A DNA stretch of 64,000 nucleotides from Argyresthia goedartella. Taxonomy: Eukaryota; Arthropoda; Insecta; Lepidoptera; Argyresthiidae. This document shows, one piece after another, positions 1 to 11,239 of this stretch. How positions within the stretch are numbered: the first letter of the stretch is position 1; each line of letters begins with the position of its first letter. The position numbers and the translations under genes were made by a program. The notes under the pieces are model-generated. The model was not told the origin of the DNA and did no database searches. It saw nothing but the letters and a program-made list of their open reading frames with translations. The stretch is from NCBI GenBank assembly GCA_949825045.1, contig OX463829.1:26134715-26198714 (forward strand), written 5' to 3'.

Positions 1-712
1 CGACGATCTGATTCTCCTAGCTGAAGAAGTTGAAGATCTCCAAAGCATGCTCGAACAACTTCATGAAGCATCCTTGAAGGTTGGCCTTAGAATGAATATG
101 TCCAAGACAAAGATCATGTGTAGCGATCCGGAGCACGTACCTAATGTTATCGTAGGTAACTGCCTTATAGAGGCAGTAGATCAATACACATATCTTGGAC
201 ATAACTTATCCTTTGGCCAAAGTGCTCAGGCGAAGGAGATCACTAGACAGATCCAGCTAGGATGGGCTGCCTTCGGGAAACTAGACGTCCTAAAATCCCA
301 AATCCCGCAATGCCTGAAGAGCAAGGTATTGAACCAATGTGTTCTGCCAATCCTCACTTATGGTGCCGAAACATAGACGCTCACAAAAGCCAATATGCAC
401 AAAATTAGAGTCACTCAAAGGGCAATGGAGCGTGGTAGCTAGGCATTAGCCTCGTTGACCGCGTGCCTAACGTTGAAATCCACAGACTTACCAAAGTCAC
501 AGACGTGGGTACGCACATCACGGGGCTAAAGTGGCAATGGGCGGGACACTTGGTTAGAAGGGAGGACGGAAGGTGGACCAAGGCAGCCACAGAGTGGCGG
601 CCGCGAACAGGGCAGAGAACAGCGGGCAGACCACCGGCCCGATGGTCAGATGACATTGTTAAGGTGGCTGGAAATCAGTGGACGAGGGCTGATGATGATG
701 ATGATGGTAAGT
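1..712 (+). pseudogene. RTE-like retrotransposon 3' fragment (end of reverse transcriptase)
   Basis: This is the C-terminal part of a non-LTR retrotransposon reverse transcriptase, entering the window in mid-gene. Reading from base 2, the frame opens with DDLILLAEE, the end of a (F/Y)ADD catalytic box, and continues through NMSKTKIM, QYTYLGHNLS and LPILTYGAET, all typical of RTE/BovB-type RTs. It is broken by an in-frame TAG at 374-376, where the family usually has Trp (GAETW), and by a frame change near 435-465. It then resumes with VPNVEIHRLTKVTDV and KWQWAGHLVRREDGRW and ends in a (GAT)n tract at about 691-706, the short microsatellite tail expected of an RTE 3' end. Family placement is by motif recognition. 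The element is dead and truncated by the window edge. Confidence 0.85.
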
Positions 713-713
713 T

Positions 714-854
714 TTCTGCCATTCATACATCGTGCAATATAAGTGCAATTTGGACACATCAAGTCAACCTCTATAGTACCTCCTTTTTATTAAAGGCCCT
801 TAAATGCCAATAACCTCCGTAGCTTACCTTTGAAAAAAAAAGTTCTATATTTAA
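714..854. repeat. Left flank of block A, interrupted by a transposon
   Basis: Non-coding sequence starting at the RTE tail. It matches 8910-9010 and 31890-32020 (for example the shared ACCTCCTTTTTATTAAAGGC), and its right end matches 31437-31460. It continues after the ISL2EU-like insertion at 3742-3897. It therefore belongs to the duplicated locus and marks the left limit of recognisable block A homology. Confidence 0.7.
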
Positions 855-3741
855 AGGACATTGACAGGGTTTGGACCAAGTGCTGCCCAGACCTGAGAGT
901 ACTTCCAAGTGGTTGCTTACGTTACTTGTAAATTGAAAAAAATAATGAAAAAAATATCGGTCCGAGGGTTACCGCTTAATTAAATATTTTGTTTTTAAGA
1001 TTTCTCATTTGATTAAGGCATTAGAAAATGATTATTTTATATTTTTTAAATGTTTACGCACAAAAAATGTAATTCCATGCTTATCCTCTCATCTGTGGGT
1101 AGTTGTAAAAATGGCCCGCGGTTTTTAACCTTATGATTTTGTCATAAAAATCAAAACCTTTGAAATGGAAATCATCAAATAAGGATGGCTACACAGTTGA
1201 GAACCATCATGCTCTCTTCATTACGTGGCGAGATTTGTGAGAAATGATCTGTCTCGCTTCCATAAGCATATATCTCTCTCTCGCGCCAAGCGGGCCTGAC
1301 ATGCGCGCGCGTCTCTTACTTTGCATTGCAGTCTAACGTCACTCGTGATCCGTTGTGTATGTGTACTGTGCGCATTTACCTAATTGTTATTCTTTTCTTT
1401 TTAACGACTCTGCTTTACTTGGACTTAAGTATCTGCTTCACCCGTTTACCTGGCTTTTCATTTGGACTTCTCGATATTATAAGTGTTTTGTTTCAAACAA
1501 TGTACAGACCACAACACAGAGTGTGTTTACGGTGTAACCGTTCTGTGGAACGCACCAGAAGACACACGTTAACTCGTGATCTGCAGAATGAACATAATCA
1601 TACGGTTCAAAACATCAAACGAGCTCTAACTCCACTTGAGGTATGTACCTATTGCCCTTTTGTTTTTATTTTTTAAGTGTAAAGCTTGTTAGACGTGGTT
1701 TAAAAAAAACATTTTTTTATTCAAGTTGGATAGTAACATGAAATAGTTAGTTCACTAGGCCCCTGTTCGCTTGATAACTACCTACTCCTGCTCAAATGGC
1801 TAGGGTTGTCTTGTCGCTTAGCGCGCCGCCGCCAGTCCATTCCAAATCACAACGTGACGCATGCCATGCATTGCATAGCCCGATCTCGAATACCCTCGAC
1901 CTCTCGAAACGCGGCAATGTGTGCGTGTGGCAGCGTGTGCTTATGCAGAACGCAATGTAGCTGTGTGTGTGCGGCCTCTCTCGCTGTTTTGTTCGAAGTG
2001 AACCTGGCGTGGTAATATATTATTTATTTTAGCATTTTTTGTTGGTTTTAGGTAACATTCAACAACAACGAACACATCTGCCATAGTTGTTGGACAAGAG
2101 CCCGGCGAGGAAGGCTACCGCAGCCTGCAGCGGTACGTATGCCTGCAGTGGAAGGTCCGCCTGCAGTGGAAGGTCCGCCTGCAGTGGAAGAACAAAACGT
2201 AACGTTTCGCCTTCCTGGGAGTTACTGCCGAGCTCCAAACACATCAAATTCTTGTATGGTATACAATTGCAATAACAATACTCGTCTTCGAGTACCTAAA
2301 AGTTTAAAAGATCAGTACTAATAAACAATAATTATTATGTTCCACCAAATGCGCGTGTGTGTCAGGAACATTTACAAGACAACACCTGGGATGATCTGTT
2401 CACTGCACCAAATCGTTGTTTTCATTATAATCCACAGAAAGTGTTTGAAATGTTGGAATTGCTAAAAATGCCTAGAAGTCATATCATCGATTGCGAAAAT
2501 CTTACCCAGCAAAGTGATGCTGAGTTACACTACTGGACTGTTGGCACTCGTGATGAATTCGAAAGGATAATAAACGAAACTCCTCTACTAGGTCAAAGAT
2601 GCCGAAATCCACGGACAGCTCTAGGAATAATACTGTCAAAACTGAGAACTGGAGAATCAAACTAAAGACTCGCCATATTTTTTAACATGTCGCGAGCAAA
2701 TCTAGAACGACTAATGAAAATAGCTAGAGAATGCTTAGAGAATGAGTTTGTACCTTGCCACCTGGGGTTTGACCACTTGTCCAGAGAACAGATAGTGGAA
2801 AGAAGCCTAGCGGTTCCTAATGCTCTGTTTGCTAATGATGGGCAAGCCATTGTTATCTGCGATGGAACGTATATGTATATTCAGAAGAGTGGCAACTTCA
2901 CGTTTCAAAAAGTCACGTACAGCCTGCACAAGTACAGAAACCTGCTCAAACCATTTTTATTTGTTACCTGTGATGGGCATATCATTGATATGTGGGGTCC
3001 TTATGCTGCAACTCAAAGTGGCGCCACTATTTTAAATGGACTTTTAGATGGCCCAGGTAGTGTAATTCATTGGTTGTTACACCATGGTGATGTGTTCATT
3101 TTGGACAGGGGATTCCGTGACTCCATGCGCATACTGGAATCCCATGGATATATTGGCATTATGCCACAATCTGCAAGAAGGGGAGCTACTCAACTAAGTA
3201 CAATCCAGGCAAACCAATCAAGGATGTGCACTATTTGTCGATGGCCTGTCGAAATTGTGAATGGGAGGCTAAAACTTGATTTCAAGATCTTTCGCCATGA
3301 GTATTGCAATGTAGCTATGAGCCACTTTTTTACGGACCTCAAAATCGTTGCTGCTCTAACGAATGCCTTCCACGTGGATATAATAGACAATCCCCAAGCA
3401 CGCGATTTTATAAATATAGCAGTTGTGTGCTTAGTTTGGTTTTTAGGATGGGCTAGGCACGAAGACGTTGTGAGGCGCCCTGCATTATTCCTCGACAATA
3501 TCATCATCGATGACGACGACGACGACGATTAAATGTACTAGATTTTTTATTTCTCTTTCATTTGTATTTTTCATGAATAAAAATATACTCAACAAGGAAC
3601 ATTATTTTTCTCAAGATTCCTGCGATAGATTTTGAAGCGCTTAGTTTTACAGACTAATGATATTATAAGGAACATAATCCACTATGTGTTTATTCTGGGC
3701 AGCACTTGGTCCAACTCCCATATAAAGACTGTCAATGTCCT
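855..3741 (+). mobile_element. ISL2EU-like DNA transposon, nearly complete
   Basis: A complete-looking cut-and-paste element. The left end AGGACATTGACAG (855-867) is mirrored by CTGTCAATGTCCT at the right end (3729-3741). A second shared block, TTGGACCAAGTGCTGCCCAG, sits just inside both ends; at the right it is separated from the outer block by about a dozen extra bases. TTAA lies on both sides, although the exact target duplication is ambiguous by one or two bases. The same locus without an insert is visible at 31450-31475 (…ATATTTAAATATTATG…). The interior holds one spliced transposase gene in the element's orientation. About 640 bp of non-coding leader (856-1499) precedes it, and a 3' UTR with an AATAAA (about 3575) follows. 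Confidence 0.85.
1500..3532 (+). pseudogene. ISL2EU/IS4-like DDE transposase gene, spliced, one frameshift and one stop
   Basis: Exon 1 is 1500-1640 (ATG 1500, donor GAG|GTATGT). Exon 2 starts at 2052 after a TTTTAG acceptor, in phase. The N-terminus has paired CxxC motifs (CLRC, residues 9-12; CHSC, residues 57-60). A THAP-like C2CH domain follows: CMVYNC, then CQEHL, then WDDL. Next are a helix-turn-helix-like segment (about 2600-2790) and a DDE domain with CDGTYMYI (Asp at 2861), ILDRGFRD (Asp about 3104) and CRWPVEIVNGRLK (Glu about 3251). The C-terminus is an acidic Asp run. Defects are a 1-bp frame change at about 2310-2340 and an in-frame TAA at 2663-2665; the 3' 281 codons from 2687 are open. 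Exon 2 contains nearly three copies of an 18-bp repeat (PAVEGP) at 2140-2190. Family assignment rests on the DGTY…KPF and DRGF motifs plus the THAP-like head. Confidence 0.8.
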
Positions 3742-3897
3742 TTAATATTATGATACTTATGTAATAGGATTTCATACTAACTTACTGGACACTTTTGCGT
3801 AATCCTGGACACTTCTAAAATTTGTCCAGGATGAGTCACTTTCGGATACTATTTTCACAGATGTTATGGGAACATTTCATACTATTTTTGACAAATA
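3742..3897. repeat. Block A flank between two insertions
   Basis: This piece resumes the locus interrupted at 854. It matches 31465-31625 nearly base for base (…GGATTTCATACTAACTTACT…) and is partly echoed at 9105-9215. It stops at TA (3896-3897), where the mariner element begins. It contains no gene. Confidence 0.75.
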
Positions 3898-5134
3898 TTA
3901 GGTCCTTACATATGAAATTGTCGTTTCGCCGTACTGGCCACTTTGATCTCAAATATCTCCTCTTTGGTTAGGAATTCCAAATTCAAATTTATACAGCTAT
4001 TTACTCATGTATTTTTGTTTCTAAAATTATAATTAATTTGCTTTTTCCTCAATCGTTTTTTTCTTGCGTCACTCAGCTTACAAAATGGAAAACTTGAAAT
4101 ATCGCGTTATTTACGAGTATGAGTTCTACCGTGGCACCAGTGCTGCAGAAACGGCTCGAAGGATTAATATTGTGTATGGCGACGGTGCCACAATAAAAAA
4201 CACAGTGCGTTTTTGGTTCCAACCTTTTCGTTCTGGAAATTTAGACCTGCAGAGCAAGCCACGGCCGGATACCAAAGTTCATAATGAATAATTGAAGGCT
4301 ATTGTGGAAGCGATTCCATCGCAAACCACGTCCGAGTTAGCTGCAGGCTGCGGTGTTAGTGATAAAACTGTTTTAATCTACTTGAAGCAAATTGGGAAGG
4401 TGAAAAAGCTTGAAAGGTGGGTACCTCACGAACTGAGTGAAGCAAATCAACAAACGCGCGTTGACTGCTGCGTTGCATTACTCAGCCGGCACGAGAATGA
4501 AAGGATTTTAAATCGAATCATTACCTGTGATGAAAAGTGGATCCTGTACGATAATCGGAAGCGCTCATCGCAATGGCTGAACCCTGCCGAACCAGCCAAA
4601 CCATGCTCCAAGCGAAAGTTGACTCCAAAAAAGTTACTCGTGAGCGTTTGGTGGACTAGTGATGGTGTCTTTCACTACAGCTTTCTTAAATCTATCTGGC
4701 CAGACGATTACGGCAGATCTCTATTGTCAGCAACTGCAAATCATGATGGAAAAGCTAGCTGCTAAACAACCGAGGCTGGTCAATCGCTCTAGGCCACTGC
4801 TACTTCATGATAACGCTAGACCACACACTGCACAACAGACGGCTACCATATTAGAGGAGCTTCAATTGGAATGTCTAAGACATCCACCGTACTCTCCGGA
4901 CCTTGCTCCAACAGATTACCATTTTTTTAAGAAATTTGGATAACTTCTTGAAAGGGAAAAAAAATCAACTCTGATGGGCTAGTCCAAACCGCCTTCAAAG
5001 ATTTTGTTGATTCCCGTCCGAATGTTTTTTTTAGTAAAGGGATCGAAGAACTACCTATGAGATGGCAAAAGTGTATAGATAACAATGGTACATACTTTGA
5101 TTAAATAAATATATTATATTTTAAAAAAAACGAC
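3898..5134 (+). mobile_element. DD34D mariner element, right end missing
   Basis: The left end TTAGGTCCTTACATATGAAA begins directly after TA. The equivalent uninterrupted site is …GAGAAATA|GTACATTACTG… at about 31619. The expected mirror of the left TIR is absent on the right: after …AAAAAAAACGAC (to 5134), which could be the first bases of the right TIR, the sequence switches to the (TTTA)n tail of an antisense LINE. The LINE therefore appears to have landed in or next to the right TIR and removed it. Confidence 0.75.
4085..5104 (+). pseudogene. Mariner transposase, DD34D, decayed
   Basis: Tc1/mariner-superfamily transposase, which cuts at the TIRs and inserts at TA. The ATG at 4085 gives MENLKYRVIYEYEF. 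The N-terminal helix-turn-helix half includes AAETARRINIVYG. Catalytic residues are visible as CDEKWILYDN (first Asp), LHDNARPH (second Asp) and YSPDLAPTDYHFF, with 34 residues between the second and third Asp (in PTDYH). The C-terminus RPNVFFSKGIEELPMRWQKC…NNGTYFD ends at 5104. Damage comprises an in-frame TAA at 4289-4291, a frame change near 4690, another in the T-run near 4925-4935 and a further shift in the A-run near 4955. It cannot encode a working enzyme. Confidence 0.85.
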
Positions 5135-5218
5135 TGTATTTATTTATTTATTTATTAATTGACATTAAGACTTAACAGTACAACACCATAGCGCACTTAT
5201 TGCTAAACTTAACATTTA

Positions 5219-8074
5219 TTTACTTAGTACTAAAAAGAGTTGGTACTCTAATTTTGGTATAGAATCAAAGAAAATATCAAGATGATCAAAAACATTAACT
5301 AATTTATTGATAAGCGCGACAGCTCTCGCTGTAGGGGCATTCTCGCCTCGGAGAAATCGTAACACCGGCACCGTGGCCAGCAGCTGCGGCCGCCGCCGTG
5401 TCACTCGTGCTCCCAGTTTGGGTACGAATAATGCAATACTAGATAACGTATTTGGATTGTTTACTTGATTACGAAACAAACTAATATAGTGAACAAGGAG
5501 TGCCAGTTTTCTTCTAATCTCAAAGGTTAATTCCAAACATGCCGATAACAAACAAGGAAGGGATAGTAGCCATATATCCTTTTGTAGAGATACCTAGCAA
5601 AAATTTCTCTGAATTCGCTCCATCATAAGGGTGTATTTATCTTCGTAAGGGTCCCAAACGACTGAATCAAACTCTAGCCTGCTGCGTACAAACGAGTTGA
5701 ACAATATATTAGCTACCTTCGTATCAGAGAAACGGGAAGCAGTTCGCATTATGAAGCCTAATGTTTTGCTTGCGTTCTTACAACAAAAGATCTTTAAAGG
5801 TTAGTCCTGGTCTAGAAGTAAACCCAAATCTCTAATTTTGTTGACCCTTTCAATAACTTGCCCATCTAATGTGTACGCGTTTATTGCTGGATCACGAAGT
5901 CTGGAAAACGTGAGGACTTTATATTTTCCGATGTTGAAGTCGATTTTGCTTATTTTACTCCATTGTGCAACAGCATCAATGTCGCACTGCAATTTATCAC
6001 TATCGGCAGCATCTCTAATATTAGTGAACAATTTAAGGTCGTCTGCAAACATCAAACACCTGCAATTCTTCAGTACGTCAGGAAGATCGTTAATCATAAG
6101 AGTAAACAGCGTTGGTCCAAGCGTGCTACCTTGAATAACCCCAGATCTAGTGTAGTAGTTATCAGAACGGTATTGTTGTAGCTGACCATACTGTATACGA
6201 TCACTTAAGTAGCTGGAAATAAATTTTAATAACCCCGATGTAAAGCCGAAAATTGATAACTTTCGCAATAATATATCGTTGTCCACAACATCGAAAGCTT
6301 TACGAAAGTCGAAAAACGCGGTATCAACCTGGCAGCCTGCATCCATCTGGGAAAGAGTATAGTCAACAAAATTGATATGGTTTGTTGTAGTAGACTTTCC
6401 TCTTCGGAAACCATGTTGTGAGTCAACTAGACGCATGTCTACTTGGAGAGTTATGTGTTCATTAACTATGTGCTCAAAGACCTTGCAGAAACCTGAAAGG
6501 ATGCCAATAGGTCTAAATTCAGACACATCCATAGAGCTAGATTTGGGGACAGGCGCAACCCTAGATGTTTTCCACCTACGGGGGAATTGACCATTTTGCA
6601 AAGAGATGGTAAAAACGTGTTGCAATGGTTCAACGAGTACCGAAACACAGTCTTTAATTAAAAAAGCTGGAATGTTATCTGGACCAGTGGCAGTAGAAAC
6701 TTTCATAAAGCGCGAGAGACTTCTTCCTCTATAATATGTGTCACTGAAATATTATAACCATCGCCGCAGCCACCAGAAAACTGCGCAGCATCCTTCGGAT
6801 CAAGACGGGGGGTTTTTTTAAGGAATACTGAACTAAAGTACTTCGCAAATGAGTTAACAGCTTCCTGGCAGCGAACCCTTCTGCCCTCTTACAGGTATTC
6901 ATTTTACGATCCGTTCGCAAGATTCTAACGAACCGCCAAAACTTCGTAGGGTCTCTGCAAATATTGTGTTCGATAGTCTTCATGTACCAACGATACGATA
7001 GGTCGATCAAATATTTTATGTGACCTCTATAATACCTAAAAAGTTCCCGATTAAATTCTAAGCCTAACTGCTTGTATTTTTTTAGATGAAAATATTTAAT
7101 TTTTAGTTTAGATTTGATCTCAGCAGTAAACCAGGGCGGATACTGTCTATAGACGCAAGTTGCTCTTACATTGCTGTTTGTTGGAACATTATCTTTAAGA
7201 ACACGATACAGTTCATTGTAAAAGGCATTCAGAGCAGAGTCACTAGCTTTCAAATTATAAACTGGAGTCCAATCTACTTGTGACAAGTCATGGTAGAGGG
7301 CACTAAAATTCGCCTTACGAAAATTAAAATTAAAATTAGAGGACAAGCTTTGGTTGGGTAAAGGAATTTCAGAAACTAAAGGGAAGGAGAAAGATTTTTT
7401 GTTCGGCATGCTTAGAGTTATTTCTAAAGGTGGATGATATAAGTCAGGTGAGACCAGTGGTTCCACATCATCTGAAACTATGACGCGTTCATTTTTGACA
7501 TTAGTGAGCACATAATCGAGAATACCCCCATGAGAATTTGGAAATGTGTTTAACTGTTTATAGTTACAGAATTCGATGAAACTATGTATTTGCGACTTTA
7601 ATTTAGAGCTACACGAATTAATATTGAAATCACCTAATATGATGGAATCTAGAGTAGGGTGTTGACAAATTAAATTTTCTAAACATTACAATACACCCAG
7701 GTACTGTCTATCGGTATAACTTGGTGGAAAATAAACAATGCAGACCAAGAACTTGATACCCTTATGAGATACAATAACTGCTAGCACCTCTTTGTCATCG
7801 GTTAGATTATCAATGTCTGTAATTTCTTCGACACAAAAACACTCCTTAACAGCTAACAAAACTCCGCCGCACCCCACATCATCGGGACGATCTTTTCGAA
7901 ACACCTTGTATTCTGGTGGAAATAATTCGGAGTTCAAAACTGAGCTATAAAGAAAGGTTTCCGTCAAAGCATTCACATCACAATACATAGCAGATACAGA
8001 ATTGAAAAACATGTGAGTTTTGGTTCTAAGTCCTCTTAGGTTCTGATAAATATATTTTATATTTTTATCTCTAA
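5219..8074 (-). pseudogene. LINE ORF2: apurinic-type endonuclease plus reverse transcriptase, broken
   Basis: From the 5' side of the minus strand: endonuclease motifs IYQNLRGLRTK, NALTETFLYSS, GGVLLAVK, LGDFNIN and SPDLYHPPLEI, then a linker (PPWFTAEIKSKLKIKYFHLK). The RT follows with TATGPDNIPAFLIKD, EFRPIGILSGFCKVFEHI, FFDFRKAFDVVD, GVIQGSTLGPTLF and the catalytic FADDLKLF near 6030. The C-terminus GENAPTARAVALINKL…DIFFDSI ends at 5216-5218. Defects include an in-frame stop between LGVL and CLENLI (about 7688), a frame change at about 6707-6740, a stop at 5801-5803 and a frame change near 5590. This is a non-functional copy. CR1 and Jockey clades are hard to separate by eye. Confidence 0.85.
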
Positions 8075-8076
8075 CT

Positions 8077-8690
8077 CTATTGGTCCCTACTTTGGCGACG
8101 AATCCTTTGTTGCCACGGCTTTAAACATATATCTGCAACCCAGTTAGCAGGTGACAATGCATTATCGACATGGCAAATAGGAACGCCCAACTTGAAAGAA
8201 GCATAATCACCCCGCGGCTTTAGGGTTTCAATAGTGCAGTCCTCTCCACTGCATATAGAGCGTAGATGAGCTTGCACCTTCTCAGCGGTCGTACCAATCT
8301 TCACAAAGTATAGATGTAGATAACGGCGCCGTTCCGCAGCCTCCAGGTGTGACTGTCCAGGGGTAGCAACAGCAGTCCCGCGCACTACATTTGTCACCCT
8401 AGCAATGCTCTTCGGCCGTCTCCTTCGTACTTCAGTCCACTCCGACTCCACATCAGTTTTGGATCCCGCGGCAGATACAGCTTGCGCATAGGGAAATGGA
8501 AGTTGATGCGTAGTTTCCAGGATCGTGTCGGCACCGGGGGCAGGATGTGTTGTGGAAAAGGAATCCTCAGGTAAAGAAAGCGGCCGATCGGACGACAGTA
8601 TGACCGAGGGATTAATCATTTTTTTGGGTGATTTTTTCTTCAAGCTGTTTGGATTATGTTTTCCCTTGACCTTAGGCTTGCTAATGCTTT
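8077..8690 (-). pseudogene. LINE ORF1 C-terminal part
   Basis: The minus-strand frame runs from the truncation point near 8690 to a stop at 8077-8079. It contains WTEVRRRRPKSIARVTNVVR, EAAERRRYLHLYFVKIGTTA, VQAHLRSICSGEDC and DYASFKLGVP, features I associate with the ORF1 proteins of lepidopteran CR1/Jockey-type LINEs (RNA-binding, nucleoprotein formation). The frame is open for about 190-200 codons, but its N-terminus is lost with the 5' truncation. It ends a few bases before ORF2, the normal spacing of these elements. Confidence 0.75.
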
Positions 8691-9399
8691 ATGTTACCGA
8701 GCCGAAGGCCAGGTCCGGCTATAATACGAGGCTAGGATGGCACTTATGGTCGAAGCGTGTACAGTGCTTTTCTCAAAAATAAAACCATTTATGTTTATTG
8801 TGAATATTTTATTTTATTCTTTTTTTCTTCTGTTATTATTGAATTCCTTATTCCTAATAAGTATCAAAATACTAAAAATACGAATGAACTGAGTTTTCCG
8901 TCATGTTACATCATGCAATATAAGTGCAATTTGGACCCGTCAACCTCTTTGGTACCTCCTTTTTATTAAAGGCCCTTAACTGCCAATAACCTCCTTAGCT
9001 TATCTTTGGAAAAAAATAGTGTTATATTTAAATATTATGTGATGGGATTTCATACTTACATAATGGACACTTTAATTGTTTTTTTTTATATTATGTTAAG
9101 AAATGGGATTTCATACTAACTTACTGGACACTTCTAAAAATTGTCCAGGATGAGGCACTTTCGGATACTCTTCACAGATGTTACGAGAACATTTCATACT
9201 ATTTTTAAGAAAATACATTTTTCTTTCCTATCTTCTGTCTCGCTTGCGCGAATACTTGAGTTTTTCATTGAGAACTTCTATTCATTCAGGATATCGCTTG
9301 CCAAGCGCTTTTCGGCGTTTTTATCCACAATATCACATAACAAGTCAGATATAATATATTTATTAATATGAACATCAATGCCTTACATCAGTGCGTAAG

Positions 9400-10840
9400 A
9401 TCGGTCCTGACTATTGAAAAAATATACACAATACACACAAATATACACAATAATATACAGTGTGTTACCAGCAGCTGGGCTTTTAATTAAGGACGTTAAA
9501 ATAACGTGTGTCTGTAACGTAACCATAACATTAATTTAATTAATAAATTAAATTTCAGAGTTTGTTAACTTTCTAACAAAATTTTAACTGCCCGCAATGT
9601 AAAGCACGCAAGTTACTGATTGTCGTGCCTGTCACACTGTCACACTATCGACATGCCCTGTACCAAGTAATTCAACGACATGAGTTACGACTATTGGGCA
9701 ATACGTCTACTACATTTAAGCTGCAAATTTAGAAAGTTTAATTGTGGAGTTAATTAACATAATTATGATTTACTAATACGTGCAAACGATTGTTAACGGA
9801 ACATGTTATTATCAGTTTTAATAAATGGCCACATGCCGCTAACAGACTGTATAGAGATATATTAAATGGCGTCACAGGGTATAACAATGCCCGTAAATAG
9901 AAATGTTACATATCAGTTGTAATGTGGCTCCATCTTTCGACCGACTTTTACAATTACATCGTGCTCAAAGCTTGCTCACATCTCGGTGCCTGATTGATGA
10001 AGCGCTCTTTGTACACTGCAGGTGGAAGCACTTACGTATATCATCTCTCTGTGAGCACTGAGCGAGCAGCAGTATGTATAGACTCGTGCGTGAATATGCA
10101 AATATTGAAAAAGGAGAAAAGAAGCAAAAGATAACTACTAATAGAAACATACCTTAGATATATAATATAATATAATATAGAGTAATTATAAAAAAATAAT
10201 AATTTAGTCCTATTTAGCCAGGTGATTATTTTATGTTTTGCTCTTTATTTCTATAAGTTTATGTAGATTGTGTATTACGTCAAACAAACTCTCTGTAAAA
10301 AAGCTTATTATAAGTTAGATGATTACTTAAATGAACAGAATACGTGGGCTTAACATTAGTGTTTATATTACTATTGTGAAATTTAATTTATTTTTTTGTT
10401 ACTTCCTGTTCTTCACTAAAGTTATATTTTCCTAAATCATTTTAAATGACTGTTAGTACACTATAGACTATTTTGAATTAACTATCGACCTATAATATTA
10501 AGTACTATTAAGTACTATTAAGTACATTGTTATATTACTATTCGAAAGATGTGTTTGCTGAGAGTTTCTGACCGCCTCTTCTCTACAGCCATGACACTCC
10601 CGATGTGGTAGTAGCACTTTTGACGTCAAAAAATGAACGTAAGTTCTTACTTTGAATAAATTGTTTTTTGTTTTTAGTGAATAAATCCTACCAATGAACA
10701 AATATTTCTGTGAAGGTATAATAAACTAAACTGGTGCAGTTTACCTTGAATGCTACTGATAATAAACACTTATTTATTTCCTTCTCTAACCTGAAAAGAT
10801 TAGATTAAATTTTGTATTGTGATAAAATGTTTATATTTCA
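9400..10840. other. Unassigned block A sequence
   Basis: AT-rich sequence with no gene, RNA or recognisable transposon end. It includes short AT-rich palindromic stretches (ATTAATTTAATTAATAAATT near 9530-9550) and a triplicated AAGTACTATT motif near 10499-10525. It is duplicated at 32390-33900. Confidence 0.5.
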
Positions 10841-10849
10841 AATCAGTAT

Positions 10850-11235
10850 CATCTCAATTGCGCCGCTTTGAAAACACCTAATCCTCCACACTTAAGGCCT
10901 TACCACAAAAAATAAACAACCGTTCAACACTTGTTTAAAAACAAAAATGTATGGGATTTGACGTTTGTTTTGCGGTTCAACGCTGTTTAATATTTTTCGT
11001 GGTAACACGGCTAGGCCTCACTTCAGATCTTTTTTAATCAGTGCTTCAGATCACTTTTTTTCTTGATACGGAGTCTCGATCACTTCAGTTCTAAGTCAGA
11101 ATCAGCGGCTTTTATCTTATCACACTGTGCATTATGTAGTGCGCGGGTTGTTATGTGAGTAACGCACTAACTAATACCTACCCTCAATCGACGGCCCGCC
11201 AGCCGGCGGAACGAGAACAGCCTTAATAAAGCCTG
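10850..11235. repeat. Diverged direct repeat, copy 1, carrying a MITE
   Basis: This resembles 12355-12566 through ATTGCGCCG, CCTCACTTCAGATC, TCTCGATCACTTCAGT, GCGCGGGTTGTT and GTGAGTAACGC. The MITE at 10900-11005 interrupts it; copy 2 lacks the MITE. Identity of the parent repeat is unknown. A long terminal repeat pair was considered, but no coding remnant lies between the copies. Confidence 0.55.
10900..11005. mobile_element. Short MITE, TTACCAC terminal repeats
   Basis: A 106-bp element whose ends are imperfect inverted repeats: TTACCACAAAAAATAAACAA at the left against the complement of TTTAATATTTTTCGTGGTAA at the right. The same family occurs at 33964-34069, 52265-52367, 55255-55782 (with an insertion) and 62504-62600. 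It is non-coding and would have been moved by a transposase supplied elsewhere. Confidence 0.75.
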
Positions 11236-11239
11236 AGCC

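Larger units (their letters stand above)
5135..8690 (-). mobile_element. CR1/Jockey-type LINE, antisense, 5'-truncated
   Basis: A long non-LTR retrotransposon on the minus strand, with its 3' tail at the left as a (TTTA)n tract (5138-5156). Two ORF remnants follow in the expected order: ORF2 (endonuclease plus reverse transcriptase) at 5219-8074 and the C-terminal part of ORF1 at 8077-8690. It ends abruptly inside ORF1 coding sequence near 8690, where block A resumes. Comparison with 31620-31690 shows that about 50-60 bp of flank plus the mariner right end are missing at this junction, so the insertion was accompanied by a target deletion. Confidence 0.8.

Noticed and set aside
8525..8782. 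85-residue plus-strand frame
   Set aside because: It is the antisense shadow of LINE ORF1.
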